DNA of 64,000 nt from Chthoniobacterales bacterium (GCA_035274845.1 DATENU010000005.1:49764-113763); one strand, 5' to 3'. Positions 44,370 to 53,866 are shown, counted from the stretch's first letter. Program-made: numbers and translations. Notes: generated by a model not told the origin, from the sequence alone.

Positions 44370-44430
44370 TTGTAGGGCAGGCGCGTCGCCTGCCGCAGCT
44401 AAGATGGCAACCGGAGCGGTCGCCCTACAA
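44370..44430. repeat. TTGTAGGGC...GCCCTACAA inverted-repeat element
   Basis: Arms TTGTAGGGC and GCCCTACAA (the latter from CGCCCTACAA) enclose GGCGCGTCGCC and GGCAACCGGAGCGGT. Nearly identical in sequence to 55650-55702. Confidence 0.8.
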
Positions 44431-44466
44431 TCGCTCGTTCTTTGGAAACAGCGCTTGCGTTATTTG

Positions 44467-44488
44467 GTTACATTGGTAACAGTGTAAC
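44467..44488. promoter_or_regulatory. Candidate operator: GTTACA / TGTAAC with inner GTAACA
   Basis: A 22-base inverted repeat (GTTACATTGGTAACAGTGTA then AC) with three GTTACA/GTAACA half-sites abuts the ATG at 44489. The downstream protein looks like a ribbon-helix-helix repressor, so autoregulation is plausible. No Shine-Dalgarno sequence is present, and the mRNA may be leaderless. Confidence 0.45.
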
Positions 44489-44779
44489 ATGAAGAAGCAG
44501 GAAGCTGGTTCTCCTAAACGCGTGGAGCGCGTCCAAATCGGCGCGCGAATGGAGAAACGCCTGGTCAAGGTTCTGCGGGGCCTGGCCGATTATCTGGATT
44601 TGTCGCTCGGCGATTTGCTCGAGGGGATTACGCTCCACGCCCTGGAAGGGAAGGCTCCGTTCAGTCAGGAGACCCTCGGTCACATCAAGCGCTTTAAGAC
44701 CGTGCACGGGTTGAACCTCACGGCAAAGGACAGTCATCAACTGGTCGAGGTTGCGGATGCAAAACGGGAACGGAGCTAG
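44489..44779 (+). CDS. Putative ribbon-helix-helix protein (96 aa)
   Basis: The segment RVQIGARMEKRLVKVLRGLA followed by DYLDLSLGDLLEGITLHALE fits the strand-helix-helix layout of RHH DNA-binding proteins. The rest (PFSQETLGHIKRFKTVHGLN) is unassigned. Overlaps the following gene by up to 29 bases. The 22-base inverted repeat just before the start would be a natural binding site. Identity rests on pattern only. Confidence 0.55.
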   Translation: MKKQEAGSPKRVERVQIGARMEKRLVKVLRGLADYLDLSLGDLLEGITLHALEGKAPFSQETLGHIKRFKTVHGLNLTAKDSHQLVEVADAKRERS

Positions 44780-45194
44780 CAGCGAGGAATTGGTCGCGCT
44801 CGAAACGGGCGCGCTCGACCCCGGTGCATTCCCTCATCGGGAGCATGTCCGTTTCGCCTATGGAATGCTCGAGCGATATCGGTTCGGCGAAGCAGTGGAC
44901 CGATTTTCGCGCGGATTAAGATTACTCGCCGCGAAAGCGGGCCGGCCGGAGGTTTATCACGAGACGATCACCGTCGCGTTTCTCGCGCTGATCAACGAGC
45001 GCCGGGCGCGCCTTGGATTCCAGAACTGGAGCGAGTTCAAGACGAAAAACTGCGATCTGTTCGATAAACGTTGTCTCGAGGGATGGTACGATGCCGAACA
45101 GCTCGCCTCCGATCTGGCCCGGCGGACGTTTTGTCTGCCCCGACTGAAACCGACTCAAGATTGTCTGACCACGATCGCGGTCACAGCGGCTTAA
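44757..45194 (+). CDS. Conserved hypothetical protein (145 aa)
   Basis: All-helical. PGAFPHREHVRFAYGMLERY, the segment VYHETITVAFLALINERRAR, CDLFDKRCLEGWYDAEQLAS and DLARRTFCLPRL match, from memory, a widely distributed bacterial protein of unknown function found as a single gene. An ATG at 44751 is also possible. Its coding region overlaps the RHH-like gene, so the pair could be co-regulated. Ends 4 bases into the convergent transporter gene. Confidence 0.65.
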   Translation: MQNGNGASSEELVALETGALDPGAFPHREHVRFAYGMLERYRFGEAVDRFSRGLRLLAAKAGRPEVYHETITVAFLALINERRARLGFQNWSEFKTKNCDLFDKRCLEGWYDAEQLASDLARRTFCLPRLKPTQDCLTTIAVTAA

Positions 45195-46135
45195 AGTTCT
45201 TCCACCGCTGCCGGATCGGTAGGAGCCTTCACCCGCATCGCGAGGAACGCGCCAAAGAGCAGAAGCCCCGAGCTCCAGATTTGCGGCTGGGAAAGACGTT
45301 CGCCGAAGAAAATGGCGGAGAGCCCGAGCGCCCCCGCGGGACAAATAAGCTGGAGAGTTTGGGAAAGAGCGACCCCGACCTTGCGGATGGCCACGTAATA
45401 CAAAACGTGGGCGAGGCTGATGCAGGTTACGGCGGAGATGATCAGGATGATATTCACGCGGCCTCCGGCCTGAAGGGGCGTCTCAATTGTCCCGAAGGCC
45501 AGAGTGAGTGGCAACAGGAGTGCGGAGGTGATGAAACTGATCACGCCAAAGCTGCGGATCGGTCCGAGCCGCGCGGAAGGGCGTTTGACGAGCACGCTGT
45601 AGAGCGCCCAGCAAAAGCTGGCCGCGAAAGCGATCGCAATTCCCTGGAGTGAGATGGCGCCGCCTTCCGTTCCCGGTTGGAACCAGAGAACGCCGACCGC
45701 GCCGAGCAAGCCCAGAAGCGTTCCCAATTGAAATCGCCATTGGCGGATGATCCACCGCTCCTCCGGGAAAAAGAACAGCGCCAGCAGCGCCGTGATGATG
45801 ACTGATGATCGGATAAAGATCGCAAAAACCCCCGGGCCCATATGGTGGAGCGCGACGGTTTGAGCGATTTGGTGGACGACGTTGGGCAGGGACGGAATGA
45901 GGCAGGCGACAAACAGGCCGCGATCAAAACGCGGTCCTCTGCTCCGGCGAAAACGGTAGTAAGCGAATGGAATTACGGCGACACAAGCCACCGCGTAACG
46001 ATAGAAATTTTGCGCCCATGGATCGTAATAACGGTTGAGATAAAATTGAAAAAGCGAGGGGGTCGACCAAATCAGGACGGTCGCGAAGATGGCGGCATAG
46101 CCTCCTGAAAAAGTGGATTGCTTTGATTTGGTCAT
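45191..46135 (-). CDS. EamA/DMT superfamily transporter
   Basis: 314 aa with about ten hydrophobic helices in two EamA halves (AAIFATVLIWSTPSLFQFYL; GIAIAFAASFCWALYSVLVK; LSQTLQLICPAGALGLSAIF; FFGERLSQPQIWSSGLLLFG). Inner-membrane metabolite exporter/importer; substrate cannot be told from sequence. Confidence 0.9.
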   Translation of the reverse strand: MTKSKQSTFSGGYAAIFATVLIWSTPSLFQFYLNRYYDPWAQNFYRYAVACVAVIPFAYYRFRRSRGPRFDRGLFVACLIPSLPNVVHQIAQTVALHHMGPGVFAIFIRSSVIITALLALFFFPEERWIIRQWRFQLGTLLGLLGAVGVLWFQPGTEGGAISLQGIAIAFAASFCWALYSVLVKRPSARLGPIRSFGVISFITSALLLPLTLAFGTIETPLQAGGRVNIILIISAVTCISLAHVLYYVAIRKVGVALSQTLQLICPAGALGLSAIFFGERLSQPQIWSSGLLLFGAFLAMRVKAPTDPAAVEEL

Positions 46136-46228
46136 GATCCCGGGCTCCCGGCAAGGGATTCGCCGATTCGAAAGAAAGTAGCCTCCGCTTGCAATCGTTT
46201 AACGCTTCCATCTAATAGGCAGACGAAC

Positions 46229-47119
46229 ATGAAGAATTACCAAATCGGAACCATCGTCAGTCTTGCGATCGCGCTCGTGGCTTATCCGAGCGGAGTTTTG
46301 TATGCAAAGAAGCGGCCCCCCGCTGCCCAACAGCCAGCCGGCAATACGAAAGCGAATCCAAAAGATCCCGGCGGGCACTCGGCCGCTGGTTTCGAAGCCA
46401 CCAAGGCCAAGGATTACGAAAAGGCGATCGCCGAGTTCACCAAGGCGATTGAGGCGGAGCCGGGCGATGCAAAAAATTATTTCAATCGCGCGACCGCCTA
46501 TCGCGCCGTCAACAAGCTGACCGAGGCGCAGGCGGACTATACCAAGGCGATTGAGCTCGCTCCGCAAGACGACCGGGCCTTGATCGGCCGCGGTGAAGTG
46601 CTTTTGGTTCAAAAACAGCAGGACGCCGCCCTGGCAGATTTCGACAAGGCATTGCAAATTTCGCCCAACGATCCCAATGCCCGGCGCTTTCGCGGATTCG
46701 TTTATGTTTCCAAAAGCGAATGGCAGAAGGCGATTGATGATTACTCGGTCGTAATTCAAAAAGTTCCGACTGACGGGGACGCTTATGAACGCCGGGCGTT
46801 TGCCTACCGGAATCTGAAAAAATACCCGGAAGCCATCGCCGATTACACGAAGTCGATTGCGACCGACCCGAAAGATCCTGAGGGCTACCGGCGCCGGGCC
46901 CTGGCTTACACCCTGGCCGGTGATAGCAAAAAGGCCGCCGAAGATTTTCGCGCCATTTTGAAGATCAAGCCGGATGACATGGATGCGCAGAGCCGATTGA
47001 AAGCGCTGGAGACCCGAACCAATGCACCAACGAGCCCGGCGGCTCCGGCCCCGCAGACCCCCGCGACATCGCCCGCCACGGCGGCGTCGATGGCACCGCC
47101 AGCCGCGTCGCCACGATAA
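46229..47119 (+). CDS. Secreted TPR-repeat protein
   Basis: 296 aa. Signal-like N-terminus (TIVSLAIALVAYPSGVLYA), then about six tetratricopeptide repeats (AGFEATKAKDYEKAIAEFTK; NYFNRATAYRAVNKLTEAQA; KYPEAIADYTKSIATDPKDP) and an Ala/Pro/Thr tail. TPRs scaffold protein contacts. A related gene follows at 47276, so they probably arose by duplication. Confidence 0.88.
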   Translation: MKNYQIGTIVSLAIALVAYPSGVLYAKKRPPAAQQPAGNTKANPKDPGGHSAAGFEATKAKDYEKAIAEFTKAIEAEPGDAKNYFNRATAYRAVNKLTEAQADYTKAIELAPQDDRALIGRGEVLLVQKQQDAALADFDKALQISPNDPNARRFRGFVYVSKSEWQKAIDDYSVVIQKVPTDGDAYERRAFAYRNLKKYPEAIADYTKSIATDPKDPEGYRRRALAYTLAGDSKKAAEDFRAILKIKPDDMDAQSRLKALETRTNAPTSPAAPAPQTPATSPATAASMAPPAASPR

Positions 47120-47275
47120 GCAGGGAACCAAAACGCAACTGCCGAACGTTTCTTTTGTGGGGAGGCGCGGGCAGCCGCGCCCATGAGTAACGCGCTGGGC
47201 GATTAAGCTTTCCGTGCCGTTGCCCGGGAGATAAGAAATAGCCTGTCCCGAAAGTCACCTCAGCCGAAGGATCAA

Positions 47276-48088
47276 ATGAACATGCCCAAGAACCTATTCG
47301 CCTTAGTTGCCATCAGCTTCGTTACCCTGGCCGGCGGGCCTCTCCTCTGCGCAGCCGATTCGGGCGCGATGGCGCACGCCAATAAGGGAGTCAAATTCGC
47401 ACAGGAGGGAGCCTTTGATCAGGCCATCCTGGAGTTCACCGAAGCGATTAAGCTCGAACCAAGGGATATGCGGTTTTATCGCGATCGGGGCGGAGTTTAC
47501 CTGACGACCAAGCGTTTCCAGGACGCAGTCAACGATTTTGCAAAAGTGGTCGAGCTCGCGCCGAAGGAATTTTCCGGGTATTCTCTCCGGGGCGCGGCGA
47601 AGAGCGAACTGCTTCAGCTCGACGAAGCCCTGGTGGATTTGAGCAAAGCGCTGGAGCTGAAGCCTAACGATCCTCAGAGTCTGGAACGGCGCGGCCTCGT
47701 CTATTACCGGCAGAAGAATTATCAGGCGGCGCTGGACGATTACAATAACGCCCTGACCCAGAATCCAAACAGCACCCTCGGGCTGAGCCGCCGAGCGGAT
47801 GCCTACGTGGCCTTGAACGACTACGCGAAGGCGCTCCCCGATCTCCAGGCGGTGTTGAAAGTCAAGCCGGACGATTTCGAAATTTCTCAAAGACTCCAGT
47901 ACGTGCAGGCGAAGCTGGCCACGCCTAGACCCGTGGTGAGGACTTCGGCCCCGCCGCCGACACCTACGCCCACGCCCGCACCCGAACCGATGAGCATGCA
48001 GATGAAGCTTGGCATCGGCGCCGGAGGCCTGCTCCTGATCATCATTCTGATCATCATCCTGGCCCGAAAAAAAAGCCGGGGATATTGA
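47276..48088 (+). CDS. Membrane TPR-repeat protein
   Basis: 270 aa. Signal peptide (LFALVAISFVTLAGGPLLCA), four to five TPRs (QEGAFDQAILEFTEAIKLEP; LVDLSKALELKPNDPQSLER; LVYYRQKNYQAALDDYNNAL), a Pro/Thr linker and a C-terminal membrane helix (IGAGGLLLIIILIIILARKK). The repeats face the periplasm. Paralogue of 46229-47119. Confidence 0.88.
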   Translation: MNMPKNLFALVAISFVTLAGGPLLCAADSGAMAHANKGVKFAQEGAFDQAILEFTEAIKLEPRDMRFYRDRGGVYLTTKRFQDAVNDFAKVVELAPKEFSGYSLRGAAKSELLQLDEALVDLSKALELKPNDPQSLERRGLVYYRQKNYQAALDDYNNALTQNPNSTLGLSRRADAYVALNDYAKALPDLQAVLKVKPDDFEISQRLQYVQAKLATPRPVVRTSAPPPTPTPTPAPEPMSMQMKLGIGAGGLLLIIILIIILARKKSRGY

Positions 48089-48124
48089 AACGGAAAGGGC
48101 GCGGAAAGGGACCGAGAAATTTCT

Positions 48125-48152
48125 TTGACACCCGGGAGCGGGCTGTTAGCTT
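48125..48152 (+). promoter_or_regulatory. Probable promoter of the tRNA-Thr-tuf transcript
   Basis: TTGACA (48125-48130), 16 bases, TAGCTT (48147-48152). The same TTGACR-N16-TANNTT layout occurs before rplA and rpoB. Confidence 0.55.
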
Positions 48153-48186
48153 GCCCACGCTTTTTCGGAGAACGAAAGGAGGTCCC

Positions 48187-48371
<185 letters not shown>

Positions 48372-48441
48372 GAAGCGGCTCGGGACCGGCAGTTAACAAC
48401 CCAAAAAAAAGACGCAGTTAGTTCAAACGAGGAAAATCGAG

Positions 48442-49635
48442 ATGGCTAAGGACAAATTCGAACGCAACAAGCCGCACGTGAACGTCGGCACCATCGGACA
48501 CGTTGACCACGGCAAGACCACATTGACTGCCGCGATCACTACCGTGCTCGCCAAAAAAGGCTTCGCCGAAGCGCGCGCTTACGATTCCATCGACGCCGCT
48601 CCCGAAGAAAAAGAACGCGGAATTACGATCTCCACTGCGCACGTCGAATATCAGAGCGACAAGCGTCACTACGCCCACGTCGATTGCCCGGGTCACGCTG
48701 ACTATGTGAAGAACATGATCACCGGTGCCGCGCAAATGGACGGCGCTATCCTGGTCGTTTCCGCCGCGGACGGTCCCATGCCCCAGACCCGGGAGCACAT
48801 CCTGCTCGCGCGCCAGGTGGGCGTGCCCTCCATCGTCGTGTTCTTGAACAAGACCGACATGGTGGACGATCCGGAGCTTCTCGACCTCGTCGAAATGGAA
48901 GTGCGCGATCTGCTCACCCAGTACGAATTTCCAGGCGACAAAATTCCAATCGTTAAGGGCAGCGCGAGCAAGGCTCTTGCGGCCGGCGATCCCGCCAGCC
49001 CGGATGCCAAGTGCATTCTCGATCTCATCGCGGCGGTGGATGATTACATCCCCGTCCCGGAGCGTCCGGTCGATCTGCCGTTCCTGATGCCGGTGGAAGA
49101 CGTGTTCAACATTGAAGGCCGCGGCACCGTCGCGACCGGTCGTGTCGAACGCGGCATCCTCAAGAAGATGGAGGAAGTCGAGATCGTCGGCCTCAAGGAC
49201 ACGACGAAGACGACGGCGACCGACATCGAAATGTTCCGCAAGCTTCTCGACGAAGCGCGCGCCGGCGACAACGTCGGGGTGCTGCTCCGCGGCGTGAAGA
49301 AGGAAGACGTCATGCGCGGCCAGGTCATTGCGAAGCCCGGCAGCATTACGCCGCACCGCAAATTCAAGGCGGAAGTTTACGTGTTGAGCAAGGAGGAAGG
49401 CGGACGTCACACCCCGTTCTTCACCAACTACCGTCCTCAATTTTATTTCCGCACCACCGACGTGACCGGAACCGTCAAACTGCCGGATGGCGTCGAGATG
49501 GTGATGCCGGGCGACAACGTCTCGGTGGAAGTCGAGCTGATCACCCCGATCGCGATGGAAAAAACCATCCGGTTCGCTATTCGCGAAGGCGGCAAAACCG
49601 TCGGCGCCGGTCGCGTGGCCGAGATCATGGACTGA
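48442..49635 (+). CDS. tuf: Elongation factor Tu
   Basis: GTPase that delivers aminoacyl-tRNA to the ribosome. 397 aa. G1 [20 protein letters not shown], switch region [15 protein letters not shown]3 [16 protein letters not shown]4 NKTDMVDD, G5 KGSASKAL, and domains 2 and 3 ending RVAEIMD. A single complete tuf copy is seen here. Confidence 0.98.
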   Translation: MAKDKFERNKPHVNVGTIGHVDHGKTTLTAAITTVLAKKGFAEARAYDSIDAAPEEKERGITISTAHVEYQSDKRHYAHVDCPGHADYVKNMITGAAQMDGAILVVSAADGPMPQTREHILLARQVGVPSIVVFLNKTDMVDDPELLDLVEMEVRDLLTQYEFPGDKIPIVKGSASKALAAGDPASPDAKCILDLIAAVDDYIPVPERPVDLPFLMPVEDVFNIEGRGTVATGRVERGILKKMEEVEIVGLKDTTKTTATDIEMFRKLLDEARAGDNVGVLLRGVKKEDVMRGQVIAKPGSITPHRKFKAEVYVLSKEEGGRHTPFFTNYRPQFYFRTTDVTGTVKLPDGVEMVMPGDNVSVEVELITPIAMEKTIRFAIREGGKTVGAGRVAEIMD

Positions 49636-49716
49636 CGAAGAATTGCCGATTGCCGAAGGCCGATTGCGGAATGAAACTGAGGAGTTGGCGGTTTTCGTGA
49701 AAATCGAAAATCCCGA

Positions 49717-49789
49717 TAGGTCAGTAGCTCAATTGGTAGAGTAGCGGTCTCCAAAACCGTCGGTTGGGGGTTCGAGTCCCTCCTGACCT
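49717..49789 (+). tRNA. tRNA-Trp (anticodon CCA)
   Basis: Acceptor AGGTCAG/CTGACCT with discriminator G; anticodon arm GCGGT-CTCCAAA-ACCGT; T arm GGGGGTTCGAGTCCCTC. 3' CCA not encoded. Sits between tuf and secE as in many bacteria. Confidence 0.95.
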
Positions 49790-49807
49790 GGTGTTTTAGA
49801 ATTTTCC

Positions 49808-50026
49808 ATGATCACGAAAACAAAAAACTTTTTCGGTGAAGTCCGAGCCGAATTGCAGAAGGCGTCGTGGCCCTGGGAAGCCAAGGACAAGGGAATCCGC
49901 CGCTACAAGGAGCTGACCGATTCGACCCTCGTGGTCATCATCGCGATGCTGTTGCTCGGCGGATACGTCGCGCTCTTCGATTTCGTGCTGATCAATTTCA
50001 TCCACTTCTTCACGCGCTTTCATTGA
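49808..50026 (+). CDS. secE: Preprotein translocase subunit SecE
   Basis: 72 aa, the short single-helix form. FFGEVRAELQKASWPWEAKD (the conserved EL.K..WP amphipathic helix) and a membrane helix (LVVIIAMLLLGGYVALFDFV). Binds SecY. Ends 1 base before nusG. Confidence 0.95.
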   Translation: MITKTKNFFGEVRAELQKASWPWEAKDKGIRRYKELTDSTLVVIIAMLLLGGYVALFDFVLINFIHFFTRFH

Positions 50027-50027
50027 C

Positions 50028-50597
50028 ATGGCCCAGGTCCTCGCTCCCAAAGATCAGTGGTTTGTCGTGCACGTGCTTTCCGGCCAGGAAAACAAGGTCC
50101 GCGACAACATCGAGAAGCGAGTCAAGACCGAGGAGATGGGCGATGTGATTTACGAAGTGCTCGTTCCGACGGAGCGGGTCTCGGAAATCAAACGCGGCAA
50201 GAAGAGCGAGACGACGCGGAAATTTTTCCCCGGCTATCTTATCGTCAATATGCACCTGCTCGATGAAAACAATCAGCTCGTCGGCCGGACCTGGTATTTC
50301 ATTCGCGAGACCACCGGCGTGATTGGTTTTGCCGGGACGAAGGACAAGCCGATCCCGATGCGGAAATCGGAAGTGGACAACATGCTCGCGCAGATGCGCG
50401 AACGCGAAGAAAAGGTAAAACCGAAAGTCAGCTTCGAAGTCGGCGAGACCGTGAAAGTGGCCGACGGCCCATTCCAGAATCAAAACGGCATCGTGGAAGA
50501 AATCGATCCGGACCGCGGCAAGCTTCGCGTTTCCGTCACCATCTTCGGCCGCGCCACCCCGGTCGAGCTGGAGTACTGGCAGGTGGAAAGAGGGTAG
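50028..50597 (+). CDS. nusG: Transcription termination/antitermination factor NusG
   Basis: 189 aa. NGN domain (WFVVHVLSGQENKVRDNIEK; RKFFPGYLIVNMHL; ETTGVIGFAGT) and KOW domain (VGETVKVADGPFQNQNGIVE; KLRVSVTIFGRATPVELEYW). Couples RNA polymerase with Rho or ribosomes. Directly follows secE. Confidence 0.97.
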   Translation: MAQVLAPKDQWFVVHVLSGQENKVRDNIEKRVKTEEMGDVIYEVLVPTERVSEIKRGKKSETTRKFFPGYLIVNMHLLDENNQLVGRTWYFIRETTGVIGFAGTKDKPIPMRKSEVDNMLAQMREREEKVKPKVSFEVGETVKVADGPFQNQNGIVEEIDPDRGKLRVSVTIFGRATPVELEYWQVERG

Positions 50598-50598
50598 T

Positions 50599-50680
50599 TA
50601 ATTGCAGATTGCAGATTTCAGAATGCAGATTGAAGCAGCTGCCTGCGCAATCTGAAATCGGCAATCTGAAATCTGAAATT
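50599..50680. repeat. TGCAGATTGCAGATT / AATCTGAAATC inverted repeat array
   Basis: Left words TTGCAGATTGCAGATTTCAG, right words CAATCTGAAATCGGCAATCT. It fills the nusG-rplK gap and reaches within about 5 bases of the rplK ATG. Confidence 0.7.
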
Positions 50681-50685
50681 AAATT

Positions 50686-51111
50686 ATGGCCAAGGAAATC
50701 ATAGCTCACATCAAATTGCAGATCCCGGCAGGGCAAGCGAACCCGGCGCCGCCCGTCGGCACCGCGCTCGGACCGCGTGGCGTCAACATCATGGCGTTCT
50801 GCAAGGAATTTAACGCCGCTACCCAGAAGCAGGCCGGCGACATTCTCCCGGTCGTCATCACCGTTTTTAAGGACAAGTCGTTCACCTTCATTACCAAGAG
50901 CCCGCCGGCCGCGGTTCTCTTGAAAAAGGCGGCCAACATCGCCGCCGGTTCCAAAGAGCCGAACAAGACCAAGGTCGGCAAAGTGACGCGCAAACAGATC
51001 ATGGAAATCGTGAAAACGAAGGCCAAAGACCTGAACTCGCGCAGCGACGAAGCCGGTTTCCGCGTCATCGCCGGCACCGCCCGCCAGATGGGCCTCGAGA
51101 TCGTCGACTGA
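50686..51111 (+). CDS. rplK: 50S ribosomal protein L11
   Basis: 141 aa. [37 protein letters not shown], the proline-rich hinge, and [20 protein letters not shown]. Forms the GTPase-associated centre with 23S rRNA. Normally followed by rplA; here rplA lies 3.1 kb away beyond three unrelated genes. No good Shine-Dalgarno sequence, since a repeat abuts the start. Confidence 0.97.
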   Translation: MAKEIIAHIKLQIPAGQANPAPPVGTALGPRGVNIMAFCKEFNAATQKQAGDILPVVITVFKDKSFTFITKSPPAAVLLKKAANIAAGSKEPNKTKVGKVTRKQIMEIVKTKAKDLNSRSDEAGFRVIAGTARQMGLEIVD

Positions 51112-51184
51112 CAAACTGTAGCGGCGGTCTCTGACCGCCGATTATCGAGCCGGGATCACGCGGATTCGAACGCGGACAAAGTGG

Positions 51185-51418
51185 TCAGGTTTGCCAGCTC
51201 AAGCTTACCGCCGCGGTTCGGTTGGTGACCTTCATCTTCTTCAGAATATTCTCGACGTGCTTGCTCGCGGTGGAGCGGCTGACGCCAAGAGCGCTGGCGA
51301 TTTCTTTGTCGGACGCGCCCGTTCGAAGGACCTCGAGGACATCTCTTTCCCGGCGCGTCAAAGGCCATTGGGCGAGGATTGAATTTGGTTCGCCGCGAGT
51401 CTGGGGAGACGTCTTCAC
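51185..51418 (-). CDS. Short LuxR-type helix-turn-helix protein
   Basis: About 77 aa from a GTG at 51418. WPLTRRERDVLEVLRTGASD, KEIASALGVSRSTASKHVEN and ILKKMKVTNRTAAVSL form a complete LuxR/FixJ DNA-binding domain. No receiver or ligand domain is attached. The frame stays open to a GTG at 51673, but that extension is Arg/Gly-rich, crosses a palindrome and looks non-coding. Probably a small autonomous regulator, or the remnant of a larger one. Confidence 0.6.
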   Translation of the reverse strand: MKTSPQTRGEPNSILAQWPLTRRERDVLEVLRTGASDKEIASALGVSRSTASKHVENILKKMKVTNRTAAVSLSWQT

Positions 51419-51712
51419 TATCGTGTAATACAGTTTTCTTTTTCCCAAGTCCGCAAAAAATAAATACGGAATTCTCCCTATAGACGGCTGCCATCGTTCT
51501 CCGGCAGTCTTCTGTCGGAGTAGATCTGTTCCCCCCGAACCTGGTCCCCCCAGCCGGAGCGGTCCCACGCCGCTCCGGCACCGGGAGTTTCGCTGCCTGA
51601 GGTCGTCAAAATGTCCCCGTCTGAGTTGTAATTCTTCTCCAAGCCGATCTGAACTCGCGCAACGATTCTTCACGCGCCTTGCTTTCAGGCATGCAATTTC
51701 ATATTCGAGGCC
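51419..51712. other. Intergenic region with palindrome between LuxR-like and amidohydrolase genes
   Basis: About 290 bases. Contains an AT-rich patch (AAAAAATAAATACGGAATTC near 51455) that suits a promoter for one or both divergent genes, and a perfect 10-bp inverted repeat GCCGGAGCGG / CCGCTCCGGC at 51553-51579. No other gene seen. Confidence 0.5.
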
Positions 51713-53041
51713 ATGATGAATTTGCTTCGCGTTTTCTCTGCGATCTTTGCGTTCTCCGCGGTAATCCCTTCCGCGTCGGCCGCTGAACCCGTCACTACTA
51801 TCGCCCTTAAGGCCGCGCGAATGTTCGACGGAAAATCCAAAGCCCTCGTCGCGAACGGCGTTGTCATCGTTCAGGGCGACAAGATCACCGACGCCGGCAG
51901 CAATCTCCCGATCCCGCAGGGCGCCCAGGTCATCGACCTTGGCGACGCCACGCTATCGCCCGGCTTCATGGACGCGCACACCCATCTCACCTTCGACTTC
52001 AGCGGAAATTACAATGAGCGCCGATTGAAAGGACTCGAGATGAACGTCTCCGAGCATGCCTACCTCGCGATTCCGTACGCGCAAAAAACCGTCGAAGCCG
52101 GTTTTACCACCGTCCGCGATCTCGGCAGCCGATTCGAAGGAAGCCGCGATTTTGTCGATGTCTCCATGCGCAATGCCATCGCCAAGGGTGTGATTTCCGG
52201 CCCGCGTATGCTTGTCGCGACGTTCGGCATTGGCGCTACCGGCGGACACTTTGACGACACGAATGGCTTCCGTGATTTGCTTTTCGGTCGCGAACCCGAT
52301 TATGCCGACGGCATCGCCGATGGACCGGATGCGATTCGCAAAGCCGTCCGCTACCAAATCAAGAACGGCGCCGATGTCATTAAGGCCGCTGTTTCGGGCG
52401 GCGTCCTGTCGATGCACGACGAAGTCGACGTTCCGCAATTGACCCCCGCGGAGATGGCGGCGCTGGTCGACGAAACTCATCGGCTTCGCAAGAAGGTCGC
52501 CGTCCATTGCCACGGTGATCAGGCCGCGAAGGATGCAATTGAAGCGGGCGTCGACTCCATCGAGCACGGTTCGTTTCTGAAACCCGAAACGCTCCAACTC
52601 ATGAAAACCAAAGGCACCTGGCTCGTGCCCACCCTGATGGCGACCGAATGGATTTTGGGCAAACTCGATTCCTATCCACCGGCATTACAAGCCAAAGCCA
52701 AAGCCGCGGGCGCCGCGCGCACCGAGATGTTCCGCAACGCCGTCAAGCTGGGCGTAAAGATCGGATTCGGGACCGACGCCGCCGTTTATCCCCACGGCCA
52801 GAACGCCAGGGAATTCAAACTCATGACCGATCTGGGCATGCTCCCGCTCGAAGCCCTCCGCGCCGCCACCTCCGCCAACGCCGACCTCTTCGGCGTCGCC
52901 GCCAAGGTCGGCACCCTCGAAAAAGGCAAACTCGCCGACATCATCGCGATGCCCGGCGACCCCACCACCGACATCGCAGCCACCGAGCGCGTCTCCTTCG
53001 TGATGAAGGAAGGCAAGATTGTGAAGAACGCTGTTAAGTAA
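51713..53041 (+). CDS. Secreted metal-dependent amidohydrolase
   Basis: 442 aa. Signal peptide (LLRVFSAIFAFSAVIPSASA). Amidohydrolase signature H89-x-H91 (PGFMDAHTHLTF), carbamylated-Lys candidate in ADVIKAAVSGG, metal His in AVHCHGDQAA and SIEHGSFL, and the catalytic Asp in GFGTDAAVYPHG. Resembles prolidase/imidazolonepropionase-type exported peptidases of the amidohydrolase family. Lies between rplK and rplA without any functional link to them. Confidence 0.9.
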   Translation: MMNLLRVFSAIFAFSAVIPSASAAEPVTTIALKAARMFDGKSKALVANGVVIVQGDKITDAGSNLPIPQGAQVIDLGDATLSPGFMDAHTHLTFDFSGNYNERRLKGLEMNVSEHAYLAIPYAQKTVEAGFTTVRDLGSRFEGSRDFVDVSMRNAIAKGVISGPRMLVATFGIGATGGHFDDTNGFRDLLFGREPDYADGIADGPDAIRKAVRYQIKNGADVIKAAVSGGVLSMHDEVDVPQLTPAEMAALVDETHRLRKKVAVHCHGDQAAKDAIEAGVDSIEHGSFLKPETLQLMKTKGTWLVPTLMATEWILGKLDSYPPALQAKAKAAGAARTEMFRNAVKLGVKIGFGTDAAVYPHGQNAREFKLMTDLGMLPLEALRAATSANADLFGVAAKVGTLEKGKLADIIAMPGDPTTDIAATERVSFVMKEGKIVKNAVK

Positions 53042-53053
53042 ACATTCGACCGA

Positions 53054-53866
53054 TCAGCGCGCCGCTATGATCGCGAGGGTCACTGAGCTGCTCGTGTTGC
53101 CGATGTAGTAAAGTGAGGTGTTCCCGGCGCCGTAGACCGGATACAGGATGTACGGGATGCCTTTCATGTAGACCGGGTGTTTGTGGTCGATCGACATGCC
53201 GCGGGAAGTGGAGTGGGAGACGGCGGAGATGTAATCGCCGATCAGGTGTTGATCGTCTTTCAGGTCGCCGCCCAAATAGGGGGTCAGGTGGCGATTGCCC
53301 CGGAAATGAGGCAGTGCGGTGCGTTGAACGCTGCCAATGGGACCAATGTAATTGGCGACATCGGTGTAGGTGCGAACGGTGTCGATGATGGCGGGCTCGA
53401 CGACGTTCTCTCCCGCGTAACGAAAAACGTTAAAGGCAAACTCGGTGTCGGGGCCGCCCCATTGGCTGAGATTGACCGGATGTCCCGAAGCAACTTCGAA
53501 GACGTGCAAATTGTCGGCCGGAGATTCGCTGGTGTTGGGTTCCTGAGTCGTTGGCGCTGGATTTCTCGGCGCGGGGGTTTTGACTTCGGTGGCGGCAATC
53601 TCGGCGGCAGATGCGATGACGGCCGGGCTGCGTAGCGATTGGACGAGCGAATCGCTGGCGCCTTGGGATTTCAAAACCGACTCCTGCTGCGGAGTGAGCG
53701 CTTTGGCGAGTTTTCTCTCCTTCACCTCGTTCTGAATTGATTTGTCGGTCTCTTTGGCGCGAACCCAGAGGGAAACTTCGTTGAAGTTGATCGGAGCGGC
53801 GAGGGTGGAGAACGCTCCGGCTAAAACAGTGATAGCCGTAACGAGTATAATTTTCGTGGAGTGCAT
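53054..53866 (-). CDS. Secreted protein with shared N-terminal domain, unknown function
   Basis: 270 aa. Signal peptide (IILVTAITVLAGAFSTLAA), then an about 60-residue helical domain (FNEVSLWVRAKETDKSIQNE ... SQGASDSLVQSLRS) alignable with the start of the protein at 36706-37599, a Pro-rich linker, and a C-terminal domain without recognised motifs (YGAGNTSLYYIGNTSSSVTL at the end). Not recognised. Confidence 0.65.
   Translation of the reverse strand: MHSTKIILVTAITVLAGAFSTLAAPINFNEVSLWVRAKETDKSIQNEVKERKLAKALTPQQESVLKSQGASDSLVQSLRSPAVIASAAEIAATEVKTPAPRNPAPTTQEPNTSESPADNLHVFEVASGHPVNLSQWGGPDTEFAFNVFRYAGENVVEPAIIDTVRTYTDVANYIGPIGSVQRTALPHFRGNRHLTPYLGGDLKDDQHLIGDYISAVSHSTSRGMSIDHKHPVYMKGIPYILYPVYGAGNTSLYYIGNTSSSVTLAIIAAR

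Noticed and set aside
48418..49440. 340-codon frame antisense to tuf
   Set aside because: Shadow of a highly conserved gene.
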